From: JAXHTH01 sp034211115
Lineage (GTDB): Bacteria; Planctomycetota; Phycisphaerae; Phycisphaerales; SM1A02
Reading direction: 5' to 3'
DNA length: 20,963 nucleotides
Assembly: GCA_034211115.1 (NCBI GenBank)
Contig: JAXHTH010000154.1
Location: 1-20,963 of the forward strand
Part shown: one piece after another, positions 6,601 through 13,722 of the stretch
How positions within the stretch are numbered: position 1 is the first letter of the stretch
Layout of the letters: each line of letters begins with the position of its first letter
Position numbers and translations under genes: made by a program
The notes under the pieces: generated by a model
Database searches by the model: none
The model's input: only the letters and a program-made list of their open reading frames with translations
Told to the model about the DNA's origin: nothing

Positions 6601-8100
6601 CCCTGGCGCTCCCTCCGTAAGAACGGCGAGCGCTTCTGGGCCGAGGTCAACCTCAAGAGCGCCCTCATCGGCGGAGAGGATCGCATCATCGCCATCGTCC
6701 GCGACATCACCGAGCGCAAGCAGGCCGAAAACGCGCTGCGTCAGTCGGAACGCAAGTACCGCGAGCTCTTCGAGGGAAGCCGTGACGGCTCCGCCGCCGT
6801 CGACATGGACGGTCGCATCACCGAATGCAACTCCGTGTTCTGCGACATGCTCGGCTACCGGGTCGAGGAGCTCAGAACCCTCACCTACGACGACATCACC
6901 CCGCCGCGATGGCACGAGGAAGAGGCGCGCATCATCCGCGAGCAGGTTCTCGTCCGCGGCTATTCCGATGTCTACGAAAAGGAGTACATCCGCAGAGACG
7001 GGACGATCTTCCCGGTCGAGGTCCGGACCTATCTCACCGTGGACGACGCGGGCGAACCGCTCGGCATGTGGGCCGTCGTTCGCGATATCACGGAGCGAAA
7101 GCAGGGGGAGGCGGCGCTCCGCGACCGCGAGGCGCGGCTGCGGCTGATGATGCGGCAGATGCCCGCCGTCCTCTGGACCGTCGATCGGAACCTGCGCTTC
7201 ACGTCCTCCCAGGGGCGCGGCCTGGACAAGCTCGGCCTCCGGTCCGGCGAGGTCGTCGGTATCTCCCTCCAACAATTCTTTCATACCGATGATCCCGACG
7301 CACGGCCCGTCCGCGCCCATCGCCGCGCGCTGGCCGGCGAATCGGTCAGCTTCCAGATCGACTGGGCCGGCTGTTGCTTCGATACGCACGTCGAGCCGCT
7401 CCGCGACGGGGAGGGCCGGATCATCGGCGCCATCGGCACCGCCCACGATGTCACCGAACGTCGACAGGCCGAACAGGAGGTCCGTCAGCGCGCGGAAACC
7501 GAGCGGCTGCTGCTCCGCGAACTCGATCACCGCGTCCGCAACAACCTCTCTTCACTCATCAGCCTCATCGACATGTCCGGCCGCGCGACGGACGATGTTC
7601 CCGCCTTCGCCGCGTCGATCACCTCCCGCGTGCGGGCGATCGCCACCGTCCATGCGTTGCTCTCCACCGCCCAGTGGCAGCGCGTCGCGCTGCGCTCGCT
7701 CATCATGGCGATGGTGATCGGCGAGCGCGGCCGGGCCGTGCACCTGGACGGCCCGCCCATCGAGATCCCCGCCGCCCAGGTCCAGGCCGTGGGCATCGTC
7801 ATCAACGAGCTGATGACCAACAGCCACAAGCACGGCGCCCTCAGCATCGACGAGGGACGCCTCAGCATCCGGTGGGAGCTGATCGATGCGGATGATGAGC
7901 ACGCGCGCCGGCTCGTCATCCACTGGCACGAAAGCGGCGGACCGCGCATCGACGGGCCGCCGGATCGCGGCGTGGGCATCGAGCTCATCGAGGGCCTCGT
8001 CCGCTCCGAGCTTTGCGGCGAGGTCAGCCTCGACTTCACCGGCGGCGCGCAGCACCGCCTCGAAATCCGGCTCCCTGATCCCGAATCAGCAACGGCGTGA
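3682..8100 (+). CDS. Multi-PAS sensor histidine kinase, HWE/HisKA_2 type, cytoplasmic
   Basis: This 1472-residue protein has no signal peptide or membrane segment. About ten PAS repeats precede the kinase. They begin near residues 10, 131, 252, 385, 516, 649, 776, 898, 1025 and 1152, and nearly all end in the linker motif (D)ITERxxAE. The kinase core begins with ELDHRVRNNL (His1283 the likely phosphate acceptor). It has an N-box INELMTNSHKHGALS (from 1374), WHESGGP (Trp1415, Glu1417; the WxE signature of HWE kinases) and GVGIELIEGL (from 1430). PAS1 has four cysteines (54, 60, 65, 68). PAS6 and PAS8 are near copies, and PAS3 and PAS5 resemble each other, suggesting tandem duplication of a PAS pair. 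The start at 3682 has AAGGAG six bases upstream. No response regulator is adjacent, so this is an orphan kinase; ligand and output are unknown. The stop abuts thiG tail to tail. Confidence 0.9.
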   Translation: MEDRSAARGTQETILDTLFEHVVQHDRELRIVWANRAACESVGLSREEIVGRHCYELWACRENPCPDCPVLEAMDSGERRQIEKGTSDGRVWSIAGYPLRDGQDDIVGGVEVTLEITDRTRAEQALRESQTLMRATVDNLPFDFFALDPEGRYMLQNAHCRRRWGELIGRRPDDLAIDEDTRVLWLANNRRALAGETIDEEVEFISRGGTGHYRNIITPIHDEGFIRGILGVNIDITEQKHAEAALRSERDLLNAIMQTSIAAITIVDRQGRITFANRQAEQLLGLDAREVLARAYNDVQWRITGEDGSAIPDDQLPFRRVMTTGQPVFDARHAIERPDGRRRLLSINGAPLRTETGEIGSVVFAMSDITERRRAEEALRESERRLATLLDNLPGMAYRCLFDEHWTMCFVSDGCVELTGYRPEDLIDNAVIAYADLIHPDDRRLVHEDIDEAVALRDVFQLVYRIRTARGAERWVWEQGRGIFDEDGRLESLEGFITDVTDRTTAEQDLRRERDLLSSIMEASPAAISLVDPQGRIQIINAAAERVLGLTQRQVAQERPTISDWPLFGADGAPIPERDRPLQRVRRDAEALYDYEAAIIDRDGRRRRLNANVVPLFDEKDAVGSVVFIVEDVTERKQAEEALIASERNYRTIFNAASDGFVIHDARTGRVLDVNDRMCELSGYSRDELLGRELGELVWDETSDTADEARRRIRLVDREGPQIFQWQSRRKTGEPYWTEVNLKSAVIGGEECIVAVVRDITERKRTEEQMRFHANLFNQIQDMVTATDLQGHITYVNDALCRRLGHSADELIGRHIDTYAGDPQRRAEGQEIVRRTREQGSWRGEVVNLDANGEEVILDCRTRLVRDEQGAPTGLIGISTDITAGKRAEEALIASERNYRAIFDAANDAIFIHDARTGKILDVNDEMTRLFGYSREEACRMTVGELSSGEAPYTDEEARRRIRSAAEEGPQIFPWRSLRKNGERFWAEVNLKSALIGGEDRIIAIVRDITERKQAENALRQSERKYRELFEGSRDGSAAVDMDGRITECNSVFCDMLGYRVEELRTLTYDDITPPRWHEEEARIIREQVLVRGYSDVYEKEYIRRDGTIFPVEVRTYLTVDDAGEPLGMWAVVRDITERKQGEAALRDREARLRLMMRQMPAVLWTVDRNLRFTSSQGRGLDKLGLRSGEVVGISLQQFFHTDDPDARPVRAHRRALAGESVSFQIDWAGCCFDTHVEPLRDGEGRIIGAIGTAHDVTERRQAEQEVRQRAETERLLLRELDHRVRNNLSSLISLIDMSGRATDDVPAFAASITSRVRAIATVHALLSTAQWQRVALRSLIMAMVIGERGRAVHLDGPPIEIPAAQVQAVGIVINELMTNSHKHGALSIDEGRLSIRWELIDADDEHARRLVIHWHESGGPRIDGPPDRGVGIELIEGLVRSELCGEVSLDFTGGAQHRLEIRLPDPESATA

Positions 8101-9000
8101 TCACGCGCCGGCGAGGGGGCTGATCACGCCCTCCCACGGGCTGGACGCCGTCGCGTACAGACGCTTCGGGATGCGGCCCGAGCGCGCCCCCAGATACCCC
8201 GCTTCGCACGCCGCCCGCATCGCGTGCGCCATCCGCACCGGGTCCTGCGCGTGCGCGATCCCGGTGTTGAGCAGGACGCCGTCGGCCCCCAGCTCCATGG
8301 CGAGCGTGACGTCGCTGGGCGCGCCCACCCCCGCATCGACGATGACGGGATAGTCCTTCTCGCCGCCCGCGGCCGGGTCCTTGAGCAGTTCCAGGATCAT
8401 CAGAATCGCGGCGGGATTGGCGATCCCCCGCCCGCTCCCGATCGGGCTCCCCGCGGGCATCACGCTCGTCGCGCCCGCATCGCGCAGCCGCACCGCCGTG
8501 ATCGGATCGTCGTTGCTGTAACACAGCACGGCGAACCCGTCGGCGAGCAGCTCGCGGCAGGCCTCCAGCGTTCCCCCCGGGTCCGGCAGCAGGGTCTTCC
8601 TGTCACCGAGGACTTCCAGCTTCACCCAGTCCTTGCCGGGGTTGTCGAGCAGTTCGAGAATCTCCCGACCCATGCGCGCGACGCGCACCGCATCCTCGGC
8701 GCTGAAGCACCCGGCCGTGTTGGGCAGGATCGTGTACCGGTCCGTATCGATGAAATCCAGCAGCGAACGGCCGTCCCGGTCCATGAGCCGCTCGCGGCGC
8801 ACCGCCACGGTCACCGCCTCGGTTCCCGACGCGGCCAGCGCCTGCTGCATGAGCTCGTGGTTCTCGTATTTGCCCGTGCCGACGACGAGCCGGTTGCGGA
8901 TCGAGCAGTGCCCGAGCTGAAGCGGCTCGAAGATCGCAGCCTTCTGCGGCGATGTTGTCGTTCGTGCCTCTGTCATGGTGGGTTCGTCCCTGATGTTCAT
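8101..9000 (-). CDS. thiG: Thiazole synthase
   Basis: The product is predicted to form the thiazole phosphate moiety of thiamine from 1-deoxyxylulose 5-phosphate, dehydroglycine and the ThiS thiocarboxylate. Family marks are GTGKY (41-45), NTAGC (94-98), WVKLEVLGD with the Schiff-base Lys127, VMPAGSPIGSGRGI, and VDAGVGAPSDVTLAMELGADGVLLNT near the C-terminus. The ATG at 9000 overlaps the thiS stop as ATGA, indicating translational coupling, and gives 299 residues. A second start at 8976 (MTEAR, 291 residues) is equally good by homology, since the first roughly 20 residues lie outside the conserved fold. It is about 40 residues longer than typical ThiG at the N-terminus. The gene ends exactly against the stop codon of the kinase gene. 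Other thiamine genes (thiC, thiF, thiO/H) are not in the window. Confidence 0.95.
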   Translation of the reverse strand: MNIRDEPTMTEARTTTSPQKAAIFEPLQLGHCSIRNRLVVGTGKYENHELMQQALAASGTEAVTVAVRRERLMDRDGRSLLDFIDTDRYTILPNTAGCFSAEDAVRVARMGREILELLDNPGKDWVKLEVLGDRKTLLPDPGGTLEACRELLADGFAVLCYSNDDPITAVRLRDAGATSVMPAGSPIGSGRGIANPAAILMILELLKDPAAGGEKDYPVIVDAGVGAPSDVTLAMELGADGVLLNTGIAHAQDPVRMAHAMRAACEAGYLGARSGRIPKRLYATASSPWEGVISPLAGA

Positions 9001-9197
9001 CCGCCGCCGACGAGGGTGACGATCTCGATGACATCGCCCTCCTGAAGTTCATGTGCATCGTGCTCGCGCTTCGGAACCAGCGACCGGTTCACTTCGACCG
9101 CGCACGGTGCATCGGGCAGCCCGCATCGCGCCAGGAGATCGGCGACGGAGCAACGATCATCCATCATCATGTCTTCGCCGTTCACCGTGATGCGCAT
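8997..9197 (-). CDS. thiS: Sulfur carrier protein ThiS
   Basis: This 66-residue ubiquitin-fold protein begins MRITVNGED and ends in VTLVGGG. The C-terminal Gly-Gly is the site that is adenylylated and converted to thiocarboxylate, which donates sulfur to ThiG. Other typical marks are AVEVNRSLVPKREH and LQEGDVIEIVTLVGGG. The start at 9197 gives the normal family length; the frame continues open to 9362 but the added residues match nothing. No strong Shine-Dalgarno is visible. It overlaps thiG by four bases. No TPP riboswitch was found in the 118-base leader. Confidence 0.93.
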   Translation of the reverse strand: MRITVNGEDMMMDDRCSVADLLARCGLPDAPCAVEVNRSLVPKREHDAHELQEGDVIEIVTLVGGG

Positions 9198-9288
9198 CGC
9201 CCGGGATGATAGGTGAAGATGCGCGGGCCTGTCATGCGCTGAGCCGGTCGATGCGCAATATGAATGCGCGATCGTGCGCCCGCGCAAC

Positions 9289-9294
9289 ACTATA
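9289..9294 (-). promoter_or_regulatory. Candidate -10 element (TATAGT) for thiS-thiG
   Basis: On the minus strand TATAGT matches TATAAT at five of six positions and sits 92 bases upstream of the thiS start. The -35 region is not convincing. Confidence 0.35.
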
Positions 9295-9315
9295 CCGGAT
9301 TTCATGCTCCTGAAG

Positions 9316-9750
9316 TCACGCATGTTTCCCGCGAGCATGCTTTGCAACGTGAAGAGGATCATGGCCCGCGCGGCGGCGCAGCCAGTTGATCGGCCCCGCG
9401 ATGCACCGCCGCCTCAAAAGCCACTGCTCGAGCCGGTACTTGCGGGGGAAGTCAATGAGCAGGAAGCCGACGAGCAGCGTCAGCAACCCCTGGCCGGGCA
9501 GCACGAGCATGGCAAGCCCGGCGAGGATGAAGGTGTATCCGAGTACGTTCTTCCCGATCCGCAGCATCCGCCGCACGAGCGGATGCTGACCAGCCCACCG
9601 GCTCGCCGGCCGGTTGGAATGCGCGAAGTAGTCCGCCCGGATGCGCACGACCACCGCGGGCATCGCCAGGAGGCTGCCGACAAAGACGACCACCGACGCC
9701 GCCGCCAGCGTCCAGAGTATCGCCTGATGCTGTTCGATCCAGTCGAGCAT
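9316..9750 (-). CDS. Small membrane protein, PGPGW-like family
   Basis: The predicted protein has 144 residues from the ATG at 9750 (MLDWIEQHQ). Hydrophobic segments lie near residues 12-34 and 75-102. The segment VLGYTFILAGLAMLVLPGQG, then LLTLLVGFLLIDFPRKYRLE, resembles the PGPGW putative transmembrane family (PF09656), with PGQG in place of PGPG. The basic C-terminus (WLRRRAGHDPLHVAKHARGKHA) is probably cytoplasmic. The function of the family is unknown. The frame is open to 9810 and an upstream start is possible; no strong ribosome site distinguishes them. A TATGAT hexamer at 9793-9798 on the minus strand may be its -10 box. The thiS start is 118 bases downstream; whether they share a transcript is unclear. 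Confidence 0.72.
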   Translation of the reverse strand: MLDWIEQHQAILWTLAAASVVVFVGSLLAMPAVVVRIRADYFAHSNRPASRWAGQHPLVRRMLRIGKNVLGYTFILAGLAMLVLPGQGLLTLLVGFLLIDFPRKYRLEQWLLRRRCIAGPINWLRRRAGHDPLHVAKHARGKHA

Positions 9751-9950
9751 GTGGTGGTCGCGCTGCGACCCTCGGCCATGAGCGGAAGAAGCATCATAGC
9801 GGCCCGACACGAGAGGACCGGCCTCGCCTCCCCGCGTGCGGTCGGGCTCGCCGCGCTTCTCCCGACCGCTCAGGCAGCTCTGTACCGTGCCGTGCGATTT
9901 GTGATAGCATGCCGCGGCGACCGAGCGAGCCTGGCTGTGGGAGGTGCACG

Positions 9951-10601
9951 GTGACGCATGACGGATCGGTAATCGATGTTGACGTACAGGCGGCGGAGGT
10001 CACGCTGCCGGGGATACTCGGCGTGCCGGAGCAGGCGATCGGGATCGTCATCTTCGCGCACGGAAGCGGATCGAGCCGGCTCAGCTCGCGCAACCAGGCC
10101 GTGGCGCAGTGGCTTCGGGAACGCGGCTGCGCGACGCTGCTGTTCGATCTGCTCACCGATGCCGAGGCGGCCGATCGCGCCAACGTCTTCGACATCAGCC
10201 TGCTCGGGAAGCGCGTCGTCGATGCGACGAACTGGCTGAAGCAGCGCGATGATGTGGGATCGCTGCGCGTGGGCTGTTTCGGAGCGAGCACGGGTGCGGC
10301 GGCGGCGCTCGCCGCGGCGGCCGAGCTGGGAGACACGATCGCCGCCGTCGTCTCACGCGGCGGACGGCCGGACATGGCCATCCCCATCATGGATCGCGTG
10401 CAGTCGCCGACGCTGCTCATCGTCGGCTCGCGCGATGCGCAGGTCCTTGATCTCAATCGCCAGGCGCAGCAGCACATGCGCTGCGACAACGACCTGGCGA
10501 TCGTCGAAGGCGCCACGCACCTGTTCGAGGAGCCCGGCACGCTCGAGCAGGCCGCCGAGCACGCGGGGGACTGGTTCGTCAGGCACTTCGGAGAAAGCTG
10601 A
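9951..10601 (+). CDS. Alpha/beta hydrolase, dienelactone-hydrolase-like
   Basis: The predicted protein is a 216-residue cytosolic serine or thiol-type hydrolase of the alpha/beta fold. The oxyanion region is IVIFAHGSGSSRLS. The nucleophile elbow is GASTG (Ser113). The acid is Asp162 in LLIVGSRDAQ and the histidine is His190 in GATHLFEEPG, in the correct order and spacing for a complete triad. The start is the GTG at 9951, with GGGAGG six bases upstream; an ATG at 9909 in frame lacks a ribosome site and adds non-homologous residues. A TAGCAT hexamer lies at 9905-9910. Related proteins are often found as a domain fused to phosphoribosyltransferases; here it is stand-alone. The substrate is unknown. 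The stop is followed after seven bases by an 8-bp tandem repeat. Confidence 0.82.
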   Translation: MTHDGSVIDVDVQAAEVTLPGILGVPEQAIGIVIFAHGSGSSRLSSRNQAVAQWLRERGCATLLFDLLTDAEAADRANVFDISLLGKRVVDATNWLKQRDDVGSLRVGCFGASTGAAAALAAAAELGDTIAAVVSRGGRPDMAIPIMDRVQSPTLLIVGSRDAQVLDLNRQAQQHMRCDNDLAIVEGATHLFEEPGTLEQAAEHAGDWFVRHFGES

Positions 10602-10608
10602 GCGGAGA

Positions 10609-10640
10609 GGCATCATGGCATCCTGGCATCGAGGCATCAA
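10609..10640. repeat. 4 tandem 8-bp repeats (GGCATCNN)
   Basis: GGCATCAT, GGCATCCT, GGCATCGA and GGCATCAA lie in exact register, starting seven bases after the hydrolase stop codon. Six of eight positions are invariant and the last two vary freely, which is unusual for a decayed simple repeat. Confidence 0.85.
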
Positions 10641-10673
10641 GGGGTGGAACGCGAAGAGGCCGACAGACGAAAC

Positions 10674-10743
10674 GCCGAAAGCCAATAGCTCATAGCCAAC
10701 CGCCAACAGCCAACAGCCAAAAGCCAACAGCCAAAAGCTGAAA
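10674..10743. repeat. 10 tandem 7-bp repeats (GCCAAMA; TNTTGGC on minus)
   Basis: Seventy bases form ten heptamers in perfect register: GCCGAAA, GCCAATA, GCTCATA, GCCAACC, GCCAACA (twice), GCCAAAA, GCCAACA, GCCAAAA and GCTGAAA. The minus-strand words TGTTGGC, TATTGGC and TTTCGGC mirror TGTTGGT, TATTGGT and TTTCGGT at 357-384. The array lies between the convergent hydrolase and usp genes, 105 bases beyond the usp stop. It resembles the short tandemly repeated heptamers (STRR) of cyanobacteria in style, not in sequence. Confidence 0.88.
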
Positions 10744-10847
10744 CGTGAACGATGACCCACGCCGGTGCTCCAACCGACGTGATGCGGAGGGCGGGAGGAA
10801 CACGGCCGAGTCCCTTCGGTCGCTGGCCGTGCCACCCGATTATCCGT

Positions 10848-11675
10848 CTATTGCGACAGGAACAGCGGGACGTCGGCGTGGATGAGCGCTTCCAGGGCGG
10901 TCTCGCCCATGACGAGCCTCATGATCCGGCCGCGCGAGCTCGCGCCCAACACCACGAGATCGGCCCTCCACTCGCGGCAGTGTTTGAGCAGGCCTTCCTT
11001 CGGATAGCTCGGCAGGCTCTCGGCCTCCGGCTCGTAGCCGTGGGCGCGGAGATACGTCGCGGCGTTGGTCAGCAACGGCAGGGCCTCGTCATCCTCGAAG
11101 CCGAAGCAGGCGATCTTCACCGTCACGTCCGGCCAGAGGCGGGTCTGGGCGAAGCGCTTCATCGCCATCGCCGATTCGGGCGAGCCGTTGCAGGCGATGA
11201 GCACGCGGTTGATGGGTCGATGCTCGTGGGAGACGGCGATGATCGGCCGCACACCATGCGCGATGAGCCGGATGATCTCATCGTCGGGATGATGGACGAC
11301 GCCGTACTCGAAGAGCCCGCGGAGGCCGATGATGGTCAGATCGTGGTAGCGCCACAATTCCAGGAGCAGGTCGAAGGGGTCGCCGCTCTCGCGATCGACG
11401 GCGTAGCTGATGGAGGCGTTGCGGCAGGCCTTCTCGAAGTTGGCGATCTCCTCCTCGACCCGTTCCTGGGTGATCTGCATGCGATGTTCGGCCAGCGAGT
11501 GCGCCGCGGCGCTGCCGCCGATCGGGATCGGGCCGACATCGGACAGAGCTGGCAGGTCGACGATGGTCACACCGGTCACCGAGGCGTCATGGCGCTGGGC
11601 GAGTTCGATGGCCTGTCGGATCGCGACCGGGGTGTAGGGCGTGCCGCTGAGGGCGACGAGAATGCGTCGTACCAT
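10848..11675 (-). CDS. Universal stress protein, tandem UspA domains
   Basis: The 275-residue protein has two UspA-like halves, about 1-140 (starting MVRRILVALSGTPYTPVAIRQA) and 150-275 (starting NRVLIACNGSPESAMAMKR). The C-terminal half ends with DLVVLGASSRGRIMRLVMGETALEALIHADVPLFL, which corresponds to the nucleotide-binding strand-loop of UspA. The classic G-x2-G-x9-G-S/T spacing is degenerate (Ser in place of the second Gly, Glu after the last Gly), so ATP binding is uncertain. The N-terminal half lacks this loop in clear form. The start at 11675 has GAGGAGG ten bases upstream, and the transporter gene ends only 15 bases before it, so the two form an operon. A role in responding to ionic or energy stress alongside the transporter is inferred from this pairing. 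Confidence 0.9.
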   Translation of the reverse strand: MVRRILVALSGTPYTPVAIRQAIELAQRHDASVTGVTIVDLPALSDVGPIPIGGSAAAHSLAEHRMQITQERVEEEIANFEKACRNASISYAVDRESGDPFDLLLELWRYHDLTIIGLRGLFEYGVVHHPDDEIIRLIAHGVRPIIAVSHEHRPINRVLIACNGSPESAMAMKRFAQTRLWPDVTVKIACFGFEDDEALPLLTNAATYLRAHGYEPEAESLPSYPKEGLLKHCREWRADLVVLGASSRGRIMRLVMGETALEALIHADVPLFLSQ

Positions 11676-11690
11676 CGTGGAGAATCCTCC

Positions 11691-13289
11691 TCAATGCCCC
11701 GGCGCGGCCGGCTCATCGTGCACGGCCGGCGTCGCCGGGGCCGACGTCGACTCGACGTGCGCCGCGTGCGTCTCTCCGCCGGCTGCCGACGGCTCGTGCG
11801 CTGCGTTGCCGCCGGTCAGGAAGATCATGGTGATCACCACGAAGACCGGGACGAGCATCGGGATGCTGTACTTGAACATGTAGCCGAAGAAGCTGGGCAT
11901 GCGGACGCCGCTCTGCTCGGCGATGGCCTTGACCATGAAATTCGGGCCGTTGCCGATGTAGGTCATCGCGCCCATGAACACCGCGCCGAGGCTGATGCCC
12001 ACCAGCAGCGGCTCGCGAATCACCGTCTCGGGCAGCCTGGTTTCCTCGAAGGAGGCGGCGGTCTCGAAGAAGACGACGTAGGTGGGGGCGTTGTCGAGGA
12101 AGCTGGACAGCGACCCGGTGGCCCAGAAGAAGTGCCAGGGCTGGGTGAGCCCGAGGTTCGGGCCGTAGACGCGCAGCACGTCGATGGGCACCTGCATGGC
12201 GATGAAGATGCCGATGAACAGGGCGGCCACCTCCAGGATCGCCGCGTAGTTGAACTGGTTGTCCTCCCGCGCGCCCTTCGGCGTGGTGAGCAGGGAGATG
12301 CCGACGAAGCCGAGCATGAGCACTTCGCGGAGGAACGGGAAGGGCGTCCAGCCCGTGCCGAGAAACTCCTTCTCGTGGCTGATCGTGGCCACGCAGGCGA
12401 CGATCCCCGCCAGCCAGAGGATGTTGATCCCGCCGGTGACGCGAAGGGGGCGCTTCTCCGTCTCGTCGCGCCGGATATCGCGCGGCTTCTCTCGGCGATA
12501 GAACCAGGTATCGAGCAGGAAGTAGATGACGAGGAGGACGCCGCAGCAGATCGCCCACTCGACGACGAGGTGGAAGGTCCAGAAGAAGGCGACGCCGCGG
12601 AGGTAGCCCAGGAACAGCGGCGGGTCGCCGATCGGCAGCAGGCACCCGCCGATGTTGCTCACGAGGAAGATGAAGAACACGACGGTGTGCACGACGTGTT
12701 TTCGCTCGCTGTTCGTCTGCAGCAGCGGGCGGATGAGGAGCATGCTCGCGCCGGTGGTGCCGATGAAGCTGGCGATGAGCGCGCCGAAGGCGAGGAAGGC
12801 GGTGTTCGTGCTCGGGTGGGCGGCGAGGTCCCCCTTCAGGCAGATCCCGCCGCTGATGACATAGAGGCTGAACAAGAGCACGATGAACGGCACGTACTCG
12901 GCCGGCACGGCGTGGTTCAGAACGGGCAGGATCTGCTGCGGTCCCTCGGCGAAGAAGTAGTACACGAGCGCCGCGCCCCCGCAGGCCAGCGCCACCCCGA
13001 GCCGGTTGAGATTGCTTTCCCACCAGTGATGCGTCGCGGGCAGGAGGGGAAGGATGGCGATGCAGCCGAGGAGGGCGATGAAGGGCAGGATGCCGATCCC
13101 CCACAGCGGCGGCGCTTCATGGTGCGCACCGCCGGCGTGGCCCTCGTGCAGATGGGCAATGTTGTAGTAGATGAGATAGCCCATGAGGGCGGCGCCGAGA
13201 AGGACGGCGAGCCAGCCCAGGGGCGAGACGCGTCGCTTGGTCGTGCTCGTTTCGGTTTCGGTCATGGAAAACGCCAGTTGCGAACTCAT
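11691..13289 (-). CDS. Sodium:proton antiporter / citrate transporter-like membrane protein (ion transporter superfamily)
   Basis: This 532-residue inner-membrane protein has roughly twelve hydrophobic helices. Features of the NhaD/CitMHS/ArsB ion transporter superfamily are the SFIGTTGASMLLIRPLL segment, the VSNIGGCLLPIGDPPLFLGYL re-entrant loop, and a related second-half motif SLSSFLDNAPTYVVFF with ISLGAVFMGAMTYIGNGPNFM. Na+/H+ exchange is the usual assignment for this subgroup, but the ion cannot be proved from sequence. The start at 13289 has AGGAG nine bases upstream; MTETET at 13265 lacks one. Two oddities are a His-rich first periplasmic loop (His 46, 48, 51, 56, 57) and a His/Ala/Pro/Glu-rich tail of about 37 residues. 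The universal stress protein gene follows after 15 bases. Confidence 0.82.
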   Translation of the reverse strand: MSSQLAFSMTETETSTTKRRVSPLGWLAVLLGAALMGYLIYYNIAHLHEGHAGGAHHEAPPLWGIGILPFIALLGCIAILPLLPATHHWWESNLNRLGVALACGGAALVYYFFAEGPQQILPVLNHAVPAEYVPFIVLLFSLYVISGGICLKGDLAAHPSTNTAFLAFGALIASFIGTTGASMLLIRPLLQTNSERKHVVHTVVFFIFLVSNIGGCLLPIGDPPLFLGYLRGVAFFWTFHLVVEWAICCGVLLVIYFLLDTWFYRREKPRDIRRDETEKRPLRVTGGINILWLAGIVACVATISHEKEFLGTGWTPFPFLREVLMLGFVGISLLTTPKGAREDNQFNYAAILEVAALFIGIFIAMQVPIDVLRVYGPNLGLTQPWHFFWATGSLSSFLDNAPTYVVFFETAASFEETRLPETVIREPLLVGISLGAVFMGAMTYIGNGPNFMVKAIAEQSGVRMPSFFGYMFKYSIPMLVPVFVVITMIFLTGGNAAHEPSAAGGETHAAHVESTSAPATPAVHDEPAAPGH

Positions 13290-13722
13290 GGTCCCGGTCT
13301 CCTGCGGCGGCGCCGGCGACGCCCGGGAGCGGGGCCCCGAGGGGGATCGGGTAGGGTAGCGTCACGCCGCCCCCGCGTGGACCGATCGCTCCGGGAATCG
13401 CCGACCGAACGGCCGGTGGTCGGGGCGGTACGACGGCAGTCGCGCACCGTCCCCGGCCCTCCTTATCGGCCGGTCGGACCGGCGGCTGAACCGGGAACGC
13501 GGGCGCAGGCGGAGCCGCGGGGGAGAAGGCAAATATATGTTCATGCGTGGCAGGGAGTTAGCCGGTGATGCCCACGGGCGAACCGAGCGCGGCCCGGCCG
13601 CAATGCCCACCCGTCCCTGCCCGATCCCGGGCACGAATCGCCTACCATGGCGGCACGCCGCGGCGCACGGTCGCATCGTCCGCGCGGCGCTGTGCATCAC
13701 GCGCCTGTGAAAGGTCCCGCCC
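13290..13722. other. 433-base divergent intergenic region
   Basis: No convincing gene is seen; the open frame at 13362-13724 (minus) is an Arg/Pro-rich shadow. Short hairpins occur at 13401-13423 (CCGACC...GGTCGG) and 13469-13483 (GCCGGT-CGG-ACCGGC). The AT-rich blip around 13532-13545 (aaatatatgttcat) stands out against the GC-rich background and may be part of a promoter. TACCAT at 13643-13648 is a weak -10 candidate for the photolyase gene. Confidence 0.45.

Noticed and set aside
5863..7530. Long minus-strand open frame (555 codons) antisense to the PAS kinase, and a similar one at 3580-5022
   Set aside because: Their repetitiveness merely mirrors the PAS repeats on the other strand; no start signals or motifs.
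9198..9315. TPP riboswitch in the thiS leader
   Set aside because: No CTGAGA-type or ACCTGA-type conserved elements are present on the minus strand.
10602..10695. Small ORFs through the heptamer/octamer repeats (for example MASWHRGIKGWN on plus, or the FWLLAFGCWLLAVG-type peptide on minus)
   Set aside because: The peptides are simply the translation of the tandem repeats; no ribosome site and no conservation argument.
10609..10743. CRISPR array
   Set aside because: Repeat units are 7-8 bases without spacers and no cas genes are near.
10752..13568. Very long plus-strand open frame (938 codons) opposite the transporter and usp genes
   Set aside because: It is a GC-skew shadow: Asp/Glu/His/Arg-rich, no ribosome site, no family motif, while the minus strand encodes two clear families.
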